From positions 1 to 64,000 of the forward strand of contig JAUNUP010000005.1 of NCBI GenBank assembly GCA_030538115.1: a stretch of 64,000 nucleotides of DNA, given 5' to 3'. This document shows positions 1-6,838 of this stretch, piece by piece. The notes beneath the pieces were generated by a model that saw only the letters and a list, made by a program, of their open reading frames with translations, made no database searches and had not been told where the DNA came from. Within the stretch, counting starts at the first letter, position 1. The number at the start of each line of letters is the position of its first letter. The position numbers and the translations under genes are program-made. The stretch comes from Dermatophilus congolensis (lineage in GTDB: Bacteria > Actinomycetota > Actinomycetes > Actinomycetales > Dermatophilaceae).

Positions 1-2
1 TG

Positions 3-530
3 CTGATCGTCCTGGGCCAGGCTGCTGCGTGGACCATGGTTCAGTACGGCTCGGTGTGGCTGGATCCCACCCTCTCGGCGGGCATCCTGCTGCTCTCGCC
101 TGTCACCTCGGTCATCGTTGCCGGTCCGCTCTTCGCTGAATGGCCGTCGGCTCTGCAGTGGGTCGGTGTCGCCCTGATTCTCGGCTGTGTCAGTTGGCAG
201 AACGGATTGATACAAGCCGCAGCGAGACCACTGACAGGTGGCAAGAGAGCCAAGGAGGATGTAGCCCGCGCGGGCGTGGGCAGACCCATGAATCGAGGGG
301 TTTTCATTCTCCTCGGCGTCATAGGCATTCTGCTCGGTATCGCAGCCGCTGCAGACAACATCGTGTCCAGCCAGATCGGCTGGAACACCGTGTTCACCAT
401 CGCCCAGACCATCGTTGTCGCGGCACTGACCGTCATCGTCACGCAGGACGGACAGGCGCAAGACGTTCGGGTACGTGACGGAGGGGATGTAGCCCAGCAG
501 AGTGACAGCGACGCGCACGTCACCGAGTAG
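3..530 (+). CDS. DMT/EamA-type transporter, C-terminal part (5' end outside window)
   Basis: The reading frame is open from the window edge, so the gene is 5'-truncated here. The visible protein is largely hydrophobic. It has segments around LIVLGQAAAWTMVQYG, then SAGILLLSPVTSVIVAGPLF, then WVGVALILGCVSW, which resembles the last helices of drug/metabolite (EamA-like) transporters. After a basic linker, a second hydrophobic block begins at an internal Met (ATG at 288, MNRGVFILLGVIGILLG) and ends with a polar Asp/Gln-rich tail. The second block could be an unusual C-terminal extension or a separate small membrane protein, but no good ribosome binding site is seen close to the internal Met. The substrate cannot be told. 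A perfect hairpin follows the stop. Confidence 0.5.
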   Translation: MIVLGQAAAWTMVQYGSVWLDPTLSAGILLLSPVTSVIVAGPLFAEWPSALQWVGVALILGCVSWQNGLIQAAARPLTGGKRAKEDVARAGVGRPMNRGVFILLGVIGILLGIAAAADNIVSSQIGWNTVFTIAQTIVVAALTVIVTQDGQAQDVRVRDGGDVAQQSDSDAHVTE

Positions 531-559
531 GTCTAGGTCTTTCCCGACCGGATAGCAGT

Positions 560-596
560 CATTTCGGCACCCCAGCATTGCTGGGGTGCCGAAATG
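560..596 (+). terminator. Perfect hairpin after the truncated transporter gene
   Basis: The arms are 17 bp (CATTTCGGCACCCCAGC and its exact complement) with a 3-nt loop. It lies 30 bp after the transporter stop. There is no T-run, which is common for actinobacterial hairpin terminators. Confidence 0.75.
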
Positions 597-680
597 CGTT
601 CACCACGATCGGCCGGGCCGTGGCGCGTACCACAGCACCCCGGAGACGACCCCGCTATGACCGGCGACCTTGCCAATTTC

Positions 681-693
681 GTTGTGTCACAAC
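681..693. promoter_or_regulatory. Palindrome GTTGTG-T-CACAAC, candidate operator
   Basis: A perfect 6+1+6 palindrome lies about 40 bp upstream of the promoter-like sequence at 731-760. Its position suits a regulator site for the downstream acyltransferase transcript. The regulator is unknown. Confidence 0.35.
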
Positions 694-730
694 AGAATTG
701 CTGCGGTGTGAGTACTGCTCTACCGATCCG

Positions 731-760
731 TTGACAAGTTGGACGACTGTCCAATATCGT
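731..760 (+). promoter_or_regulatory. Sigma-70-like promoter for the acyltransferase transcript
   Basis: A perfect -35 hexamer TTGACA (731-736) is followed after 18 nt by TATCGT (755-760), which matches TATAAT at 4 of 6 positions. Transcription from here would give a leader of about 310 nt before the acyltransferase ATG. Confidence 0.45.
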
Positions 761-800
761 GGCGTTGACGCGATCGGCTCACCGTTCGTCCGCATGGAGC

Positions 801-1055
801 CCGCTCCTTCGAGCGGTGCGGCGAAAGGGGAACGGTTCGCTCACACCACAGATGCCGTCGGTTCACCCACTCCCCCGGGTACCCCGACGGCATCTGGCTT
901 TTCCGGAGTATCTGGAGGTTGTGCGGGCGCCGATGTGCGCAACGTTGCCAACTGCACAAAGGTGCCCGCGGCCGCCGAAGTTGGCACCACCGAGCCCGGA
1001 GTCCGCATCCGCGCACGTACAGTTACAGGGCGATCGCTCTACCGGGGGGGTAGAG
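801..1055 (+). other. Structured untranslated leader with five hairpins
   Basis: The 545 bp between the transporter stop and the acyltransferase start hold no convincing gene. Five inverted repeats follow one another: CCGCTC/GAGCGG (801-816), GCGAA/TTCGC (821-840), GATGCCGTCGG/CCGACGGCATC (851-894), GGTGCC/GGCACC (961-988) and CTCTACC/GGTAGAG (1037-1055). The last sits 20 bp before the start codon and could mask ribosome access. The layout resembles a regulatory leader RNA. I could not match it to a named riboswitch. Confidence 0.4.
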
Positions 1056-1075
1056 GGACTGTATTAGGGGTGCGC

Positions 1076-2314
1076 ATGACAGGGGTGGCAGTACACGAGT
1101 CCGAAGCCAAGGGGCGCGGACGCGCAGGGGGCTCACACCGCAGAGATATTCAGGGCCTTCGCGCGCTGGCCGTCATCGCGGTGATCCTTTCTCACTCAGG
1201 CTTGCCCGTACCGGGCGGGTTCGTCGGAGTCGACGTCTTCTTCGCCATCTCCGGTTACGTCATCACGGCGATGCTGCTCAGAGAACTGCACACGCACGGT
1301 CGCGTGCGCTTCGTGCGCTTCTACATCCGCCGGTTCAAGCGCCTGACGCCCGCCCTGGCCCTCGTCGTCTCGGTGACGATGATTCTCTCGGCGTTGCTGC
1401 TCACGCCTCCCGGCGCCCGTGAGGTCGCGGCTCAGACCGCCCTCGGTGCCGTCTTCCTCATGGCGAACTTCGTCATCGCGGTCATCTCGGCCGTCCCCAC
1501 CGTCTCCGACGACGTCAACCCGCTGCTGCACACCTGGTCACTGTCGGTGGAAGAGCAGTTCTACCTGTTCTTCCCCGCGCTGCTCGGCATCGCCTGGGCC
1601 GGCTGGAACCATGGCAAGGCGGTCGCCCAGCGTGTCTGGCGACCGGGTCGCGCCCTCACAGCGGTCTGCATCGTCGGCGCGCTGTCGTTCGTGTGGGCGA
1701 TGTACGGCTCCACCGGGCGCGGTGTTCCCGGCCCTGACGTTCTGCTCATCGGCTTCTACAGCCCACTCGGCCGCGCCTGGGAGTTCGCGGTCGGCGCGAT
1801 CCTCGCACTCCTCCCCGTTCACCGCGCACTGGCGAACGTCCGCGTCGCGACCATCGTCGGTGGACTCGGAGTCGGCGCGATCGTGTTGTCGCTGTTCGTC
1901 CTCGACCCCACGGTTCCCTGGCCCGGCCCGGCCACACTGCTGCCGGTGCTCGGTACCGTCGCGGCGATGGCGGCCGGCTCCGACCCCGAGGGCGCAAAGA
2001 ACATCGTCAGCCGGACGCTGGCGATGCACTGGCCCGTGAAGCTCGGCGACTGGTCGTACTCGCTCTACCTCTGGCACTGGCCCGTCATCGTGTTCGCCAC
2101 GATGCTGTGGCCGGGCAGCAAGGCCGCCATGCTCGCGGGTGCCGTGCTCTGCGCCATCCCGGCAGTGCTCTCCTACTACTACGTGGAGCAGCCCATCCGG
2201 CACGATCCGCGTTTCGAAGGCCGCCGCCTCATCCCCGTCGTGCTGATCACGGTCGGCACCCCGGCACTGCTGGCAGCAGGCCTGTGGGCCGGCACGCTCA
2301 CCGGCTGGTGGTAA
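1076..2314 (+). CDS. Membrane acyltransferase (acyltransferase_3 / OafA-YrhL-like)
   Basis: The 412-residue protein has the family start RDIQGLRALAVIAVILSH near residue 20, then FVGVDVFFAISGYVIT, the EEQFYLFFP motif in mid-protein and SYSLYLWHWPVIVF near the end. These are signatures of integral membrane acyltransferases that O-acylate exopolysaccharide, cell-wall glycans or lipids. It ends after the last membrane helix and lacks the extracellular SGNH domain found in many longer relatives. The frame is open far upstream, but the upstream part lies in the structured leader and has no membrane or family features, so I take the ATG at 1076, which has a weak AGGGG before it. It is monocistronic, and the next gene converges on it. 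Confidence 0.85.
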   Translation: MTGVAVHESEAKGRGRAGGSHRRDIQGLRALAVIAVILSHSGLPVPGGFVGVDVFFAISGYVITAMLLRELHTHGRVRFVRFYIRRFKRLTPALALVVSVTMILSALLLTPPGAREVAAQTALGAVFLMANFVIAVISAVPTVSDDVNPLLHTWSLSVEEQFYLFFPALLGIAWAGWNHGKAVAQRVWRPGRALTAVCIVGALSFVWAMYGSTGRGVPGPDVLLIGFYSPLGRAWEFAVGAILALLPVHRALANVRVATIVGGLGVGAIVLSLFVLDPTVPWPGPATLLPVLGTVAAMAAGSDPEGAKNIVSRTLAMHWPVKLGDWSYSLYLWHWPVIVFATMLWPGSKAAMLAGAVLCAIPAVLSYYYVEQPIRHDPRFEGRRLIPVVLITVGTPALLAAGLWAGTLTGWW

Positions 2315-2354
2315 GCACCCCCGCATAACTCCCACAGGTACAGGCGGCCCGCCC

Positions 2355-3383
2355 TCAGATCGTCCAGTTGTCCTGCACGATCGCGAGGAGGCGCGGGTCG
2401 CCTCCGCCCGTCGTGTCGAACACGAAACGCACGCTGGCCCAGTCGAAGCCGCTGTTCGACTCCGACCCGGGGTAGTTGTACTCGACGATGCGGGTGCCGG
2501 GAAACTTGTCTGCGACGTTGTCGATGCTGTTGCCGTTCTGCACGGCCCTGTCGAACCCGATGCGCCGCACGCTCGTCAGCGCGCGCGACCCCGCGATCGC
2601 GGCCAGCCTGTCGGCGATCGTCGACTCGATCGGTAGCCCCTCGCCGTCGGTGTAGCCCCACAGGTGCTTCTGCGTATCGGAGGCCGCCCCCGCCACCTCC
2701 GTGGCGGTCAGCACCACTTCGTCGCCGCCGACGAACGCGTCGGGAGAGATCATGAGCCCCCTGGTCGGGTGCACGTGCGTCGACAACCGCCCGTAGTCGC
2801 GCTTCTCGAGGGCATCGACCACGATCTTCGTGGCCGCCGCGAGGCCCGCGTCCTGCGTGCCCACGATCTCGGGCGTGGCCGCCGCGTCAGGGCGCAGGAA
2901 TCGGGAGTTCACCCATCCGGTACCTCCCTCGACACCGACGGGCTGCCAGATGGCGTCGCCCACCCGCGCGACCGGCGTGTAGACGGTCAGGCCGGTGCTG
3001 TCGGGCGCAAGACGGGCGACGGGCGGGTAGTCGGCCCCGGCCCCGGACCGCACGTTGAGCATGTCGTTCCAGGCAACCCCGTACACCCGCCAGGTGCCCT
3101 CCTCCTGCTTCCAGCTCGGATGCACCGGGTTCGGGGGTGCCAGCGGCTCGCTCTCGGACGTGCCTGGAGCAGCGTCGGTCGAGGGCGGCGGCGCGTCCGT
3201 CCCTGCAGGTTCGGACGCGCCCGTGGGCTCGTGAGTGACGTCTGGCTCGGCGGTGCCCTGTGTATCGGTACGGTCCATCGGCGTGACCGTGATGCCCGAG
3301 CATGCGGCAACCCCAGAGAGCATCACTGTCGCGCCGATGGCGCAGGCTCCCGAGATCGCGCGCCTCCACTGACGTTTGGCCAT
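2355..3383 (-). CDS. SH3b-domain lipoprotein of unknown function
   Basis: About 342 residues. The N-terminus (MAKRQWRR, then a hydrophobic stretch ending in SGVAACSG) is a lipoprotein signal with the modified Cys in GVAAC. A Thr/Pro/Glu-rich low-complexity linker follows, about 60 residues long and typical of surface-exposed lipoproteins. Next comes a bacterial SH3 (SH3b) domain around MLNVRSGAGADYPPV, then WVNSRFLRP. The C-terminal half is a globular region without a family I recognise. SH3b domains usually bind peptidoglycan or cell-surface ligands, so a cell-envelope role is likely but unproven. A start 15 nt upstream (3398) is also possible. The gene converges with the acyltransferase gene. 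Confidence 0.75.
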   Translation of the reverse strand: MAKRQWRRAISGACAIGATVMLSGVAACSGITVTPMDRTDTQGTAEPDVTHEPTGASEPAGTDAPPPSTDAAPGTSESEPLAPPNPVHPSWKQEEGTWRVYGVAWNDMLNVRSGAGADYPPVARLAPDSTGLTVYTPVARVGDAIWQPVGVEGGTGWVNSRFLRPDAAATPEIVGTQDAGLAAATKIVVDALEKRDYGRLSTHVHPTRGLMISPDAFVGGDEVVLTATEVAGAASDTQKHLWGYTDGEGLPIESTIADRLAAIAGSRALTSVRRIGFDRAVQNGNSIDNVADKFPGTRIVEYNYPGSESNSGFDWASVRFVFDTTGGGDPRLLAIVQDNWTI

Positions 3384-3519
3384 GGCCTCATGGTGCACCG
3401 ACCCACCGCCACCACGACAACACCTGCGGCACCCACGAACAAGGTTGGTACCGAACCGTGTCCGGGTACTCAGCGAACGACCCGCATCAGTAGCGCTTCA
3501 CAAGCTGATCGTCAGCGGA

Positions 3520-4311
3520 TCAGGACAGGAGGCTGCGGTCGGAGAGCCCCGCGCCCTTGACCTTCTCGAACGCCGACAGCAGCGCCGGCACCGTGGCGCG
3601 CGCCTTCGTCTCGCCGCTGATGTCGACGACGACGCGGCCCTCGTGCATCATGATCAGCCGGTTGCCGAGGTTCAGCGCCTGCTCCATGTTGTGGGTGACC
3701 ATCAACGTCGTCGGCTTGTGCAGCGCGACCAACGATTCGGTCAACCGGACGACGAGTGCGGCGCGCTGCGGGTCGAGCGCGGCCGTGTGCTCGTCGAGCA
3801 GCAGGATCCGAGGCTCCGAGAACGTGGCCATGAGCAGCGACAACGCCTGCCGCTGACCGCCCGAGAGCAACCCGACCTTTGCCTTCAGGCGCTTCTCCAG
3901 CCCCTGTTCGAGCAGGGTCAGCTCTTTGACGAAGCGCTCGCGACGCTCGTTGGTCACGCCCTTGCCGAGACCGCGCTTCTGGCCGCGGGTGATCGCGATC
4001 GCGAGGTTCTCTTCGATCGTCAGGTGAGGGGCAGTGCCGGCCATCGGATCCTGGAAGACACGGCCGATCATGCCCGCCCGGCGGTGGTCGGCCAGCTTGG
4101 TGACGTCTTTGCCGTCGATCTCGATGGCGCCCCGGTCGGGGGTGTACGCGCCCGAGACGAGGTTGAGCAGCGTGGACTTACCGGCACCGTTCGAGCCGAT
4201 GATCGTCGCGAATTCGCCTGCCCCGAGCGAGAGGTCGTCGACGTCGAGCGCGCGTCGCTCGTTGATCGTGCCCGGGAAGAAGGTCTTGGTGACACCGGTG
4301 AGGCGCAGCAT
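3520..4311 (-). CDS. ABC transporter ATP-binding protein (COG1101 type)
   Basis: The 263-residue ATPase has a Walker A motif (GSNGAGKST), a Q-loop region (GRVFQDPM), the signature LSGGQRQAL, Walker B ILLLDEHTAALDP and the switch His in VTHNMEQAL. It is the last gene of a minus-strand set of binding protein, permease and ATPase, and begins 3 nt after the permease stop. This order and the sequence type match the COG2984/COG4120/COG1101 importers, whose studied members in Firmicutes import tryptophan or tyrosine (TrpXYZ-like). The substrate here is inferred only from family. There is no transmembrane domain, as expected for a two-component importer. Confidence 0.88.
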   Translation of the reverse strand: MLRLTGVTKTFFPGTINERRALDVDDLSLGAGEFATIIGSNGAGKSTLLNLVSGAYTPDRGAIEIDGKDVTKLADHRRAGMIGRVFQDPMAGTAPHLTIEENLAIAITRGQKRGLGKGVTNERRERFVKELTLLEQGLEKRLKAKVGLLSGGQRQALSLLMATFSEPRILLLDEHTAALDPQRAALVVRLTESLVALHKPTTLMVTHNMEQALNLGNRLIMMHEGRVVVDISGETKARATVPALLSAFEKVKGAGLSDRSLLS

Positions 4312-4314
4312 GTC

Positions 4315-5346
4315 TCACACCTGCTTTCCGGATGTCGTGTCGTTGACGGTGTCCTGCACGCTGGCGCCGGCGGCCGCACCGCTCGTGCCTGCCGCGATCG
4401 AGTCCTCGGTCTCGCATCCGGCCGCCGCGGCCCCCGCCGCCGAGGCGGACGCCCCGTTGGAGGGGACCGCATCGCGCATCTTGCGCTTCATCCGCAGGTT
4501 CTTGAGCGGCCCCCATTGCGGCAGCACGAGCGCCGCGATGACCAGCACGGCCGACATGAGCTTCATGTCGTTGGGGTCGAGGCCCAGGTTCATCGCCACC
4601 TGGATCGCGAGCCGGTACAGCACCGATCCGACCACCACCGCGACAGCCGCCACGAGAATCGTGCGCGTGCCCAGCAGCGCCTGCCCGATGATCACGGAGG
4701 CGAGGCCCGCCACGATGATGCCGACGCCCATCGAGATGTCGGCGTACCCCTGGTACTGGGCGATCACGGCTCCGGCCATACCGACCAGACCGTTGGAGAG
4801 GGCCAGGCCGAAGACCTTCTGCCCGTCGGTGTTGATGCCGAGGCTGCGGGCCATGCCCTCGTTCTCGCCCGTGGCCTGCATGCCCAGGCCCATGTTGGTG
4901 TGCAGAAACCAGACGAGCACGGCCGTGACGACAAGGGCCAGCACGGTGAAGATGCCGATCGACGACCAGGAGGCCATCAGCCCCTGGCTCCGCAGCGGCG
5001 TCATCAATGTGTCGGTGCGCAGCAGCGGCTCGTTCGCGCCGCCCATGATGCGCAGGTTGATCGAGTACAGACCGATCTGGGTCAAGATGCCCGCGAGCAG
5101 CCCGTTGATCTGGCCCTTCGTGTGCAGGATCCCTGTGATGACGCCCGCCAGAAAGCCCGCGACGAACCCGGCGAGCGTGGCGACCAACGGACTCCAGCCC
5201 GCCACGATCAGCACCGCCGCCGTGGCACCACCGGTGGTGAAGCTGCCGTCGACGGTCAGATCGGGAAAGTCGAGGATGCGAAACGTGAGGTACACGCCCA
5301 GCGCCATGACGGCGTAGAGGAGTCCCAGGTCGAGGGCCGCGAGCAT
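4315..5346 (-). CDS. ABC transporter permease (COG4120 type)
   Basis: The 343-residue membrane protein has about eight or nine hydrophobic helices, starting with LGLLYAVMALGVYLTFRILD, and the family-type segment DLTVDGSFTTGGATAA. It pairs with the binding protein upstream and the ATPase downstream. The C-terminal 50 residues are not membrane-like. They are a low-complexity Ala/Ser/Gly tail (from about SNGASASAAGAAAAG) with a single Cys, unusual for this family and probably a flexible cytoplasmic extension. Importer substrates in this family are thought to be aromatic amino acids or related small molecules. The assignment as permease is firm, the substrate is not. Confidence 0.87.
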   Translation of the reverse strand: MLAALDLGLLYAVMALGVYLTFRILDFPDLTVDGSFTTGGATAAVLIVAGWSPLVATLAGFVAGFLAGVITGILHTKGQINGLLAGILTQIGLYSINLRIMGGANEPLLRTDTLMTPLRSQGLMASWSSIGIFTVLALVVTAVLVWFLHTNMGLGMQATGENEGMARSLGINTDGQKVFGLALSNGLVGMAGAVIAQYQGYADISMGVGIIVAGLASVIIGQALLGTRTILVAAVAVVVGSVLYRLAIQVAMNLGLDPNDMKLMSAVLVIAALVLPQWGPLKNLRMKRKMRDAVPSNGASASAAGAAAAGCETEDSIAAGTSGAAAGASVQDTVNDTTSGKQV

Positions 5347-5408
5347 GGGCGGTCGTCCTTCGTCGGTCGAACAGGGTGTGCCGCGTCGGGCCGAGCCAGA
5401 CTACGGCA

Positions 5409-5451
5409 CCGCGGGCGCCCTCCGGCGTTTCGTCTCGGAGAGCGCCCGCGG
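5409..5451 (-). terminator. Hairpin between binding-protein and permease genes, likely attenuating terminator
   Basis: Arms CCGCGGGCGCCCTCCG and CGGAGAGCGCCCGCGG (one mismatch) are separated by 11 nt, in the 124-bp gap after the binding-protein stop. Such a hairpin commonly lowers downstream permease and ATPase expression relative to the binding protein. Confidence 0.6.
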
Positions 5452-5470
5452 CGTGATAGTGCAGTCGGGC

Positions 5471-6466
5471 CTACTGAATGGCCTCGTCGGCACGCTTGAC
5501 GAGCTCCTCGGGCAGCGTGACTCCCGCCTTGAGGGCCGCGGCCGGGTTGACGACCAGCTTCGGCTCCTTCTGCGTCTCGACAGGCATGGTGGCCGGGCTC
5601 GCGCCGTCCTTGAGGATCTTCACGGCCATCTCGCCGGTCTGCTCGCCGAGGGCCTTGTAGTCGATGCCGAAGGTGGCGGCCGCGCCACGCTTGACCGAGT
5701 CGCCCTCACCGGCGATGACCGGCACCTTCTTCGTCTCGGCCGCGCCGATGACCGACTCGATGGCCGAGACGACCGTGTTGTCGGTGGGCACGTAGAACGC
5801 GTCGACGTCGAGCGAGTTCGCGGCCTGCGCCACCTCGCCGGAGTTGCTGACGGTCTTGGTGACGATGGTCAGGCCGATGGCCTTGGCCGCCTCCTCGGCG
5901 AGCTTGACCTGCACCTCGGAGTTCACCTCTCCCGAGGAGTAGACGATGCCGACGGTCTTGGCGTTGGGGTTGATCTCCTTGACCAGGTCGATCTGCTCCT
6001 TGACCGGGTTGAGGTCGGAGGTGCCGGTCACGTTGGCACCGGGAGCCTCGAGCGTGTTGACGAGCTTGGCGGAGACCGGGTCGGTGACGGCGGTGAACAG
6101 CACCGGCTTGTCGGTGATGACCTGGGCTGCGGCCTGGGCCGTCGGCGTCGCGATGGCGAGCACCAGGTCCTTGGTCTTGAAGTTGTTCGCGATCGACGTG
6201 GCGGTGGCCTGGTCGCCCTGCGCGTTCTGCTCGTCGAACGTGGCCTTGATGCCACCGGCCGCCAGGGCCTCCTTGAAGCCCTCACGAGCCGCGTCGAGCG
6301 ACGGGTGCGTGACGATCTGCGTGATGCCGATCTGGTACGTCTTGTCGGCATCGCCACCGGCCGCCGACGTGCCACCACTCGAGGAGGGGGTGTTGCCACC
6401 GCAGGCGGAGAGGGCGAGGGCTGCCGCGGCCACGGATGCGGCGACAGACAGGGAACGACGGCTCAT
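5471..6466 (-). CDS. ABC transporter substrate-binding lipoprotein (COG2984 / TrpX-like)
   Basis: About 331 residues. The N-terminus MSRRSLSVAASVAAAALALSAC is a lipoprotein signal with a Cys after LSA, followed by a Gly/Ser linker. The mature part has the ABC_sub_bind fold pattern: YQIGITQIVTHPSLDAA at the start, KPVLFTAVTDPVSAKLV, then NPNAKTVGIVYSSGEVNS and VPVIAGEGDSVKRGAAATFGID. It captures the ligand outside the membrane for the permease and ATPase encoded downstream. I chose the ATG at 6466 because GGAG lies about 10 nt before it and the signal peptide starts cleanly. An upstream in-frame ATG at 6496 would add ten polar residues. Known relatives bind tryptophan, but the ligand here is inferred. 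Confidence 0.87.
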   Translation of the reverse strand: MSRRSLSVAASVAAAALALSACGGNTPSSSGGTSAAGGDADKTYQIGITQIVTHPSLDAAREGFKEALAAGGIKATFDEQNAQGDQATATSIANNFKTKDLVLAIATPTAQAAAQVITDKPVLFTAVTDPVSAKLVNTLEAPGANVTGTSDLNPVKEQIDLVKEINPNAKTVGIVYSSGEVNSEVQVKLAEEAAKAIGLTIVTKTVSNSGEVAQAANSLDVDAFYVPTDNTVVSAIESVIGAAETKKVPVIAGEGDSVKRGAAATFGIDYKALGEQTGEMAVKILKDGASPATMPVETQKEPKLVVNPAAALKAGVTLPEELVKRADEAIQ

Positions 6467-6838
6467 TTCAGGCTCCGTTCGTGAGCAGGGGTACATCCGG
6501 AGTGGAAAAGAAACCGGATCGGACGGCGAAACCTCACCGACGCTTGTCAGGGGTTTTCACGGGTGAGTTTGCCATCGCGCGCGCCCACAAGGGCGGTGAA
6601 CCGCCGAGCGACCTGCGGCGACGGGGGTTGCAATGAGTTGCATCGCACATACATCGGTGCGGAAAATCGGCGGGTCCAGCCCCCGTGGGGCGCCTGGTGT
6701 CAATATCATCGACACCTGGCCGCCACCTGAGAGTCGCGGGGCCGTGAGGGGTCGTGCACCACCACGAGACGGCACGCACTGCTCGGCGGACAGACGCAGC
6801 CCGCTCGACGACGCGCGGGCGAGTCGAGGAGGCCCAGC
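6467..6838. other. Divergent intergenic region with candidate operator
   Basis: These 372 bp separate the importer operon (minus) from the pyrophosphatase gene (plus). I see no gene. An imperfect palindrome at 6693-6719 (GGTGTC, 9-nt AT-rich centre, GACACC, flanked by CC-T and T-GG) is the best operator candidate for either gene. A clear GAGGAGG ribosome binding site at 6826-6832 belongs to the pyrophosphatase gene. Confidence 0.35.

Noticed and set aside
821..894. c-di-AMP (ydaO) riboswitch in the acyltransferase leader
   Set aside because: A GGGGAAC-like string is present, but the conserved GGGTGAAT-type core is not. I therefore report only a structured leader.
3376..5499. A 707-codon plus-strand frame over the ABC importer genes
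   Set aside because: It is the complement of two clear ABC genes and consists of Arg/His/Asp-rich low-complexity sequence.
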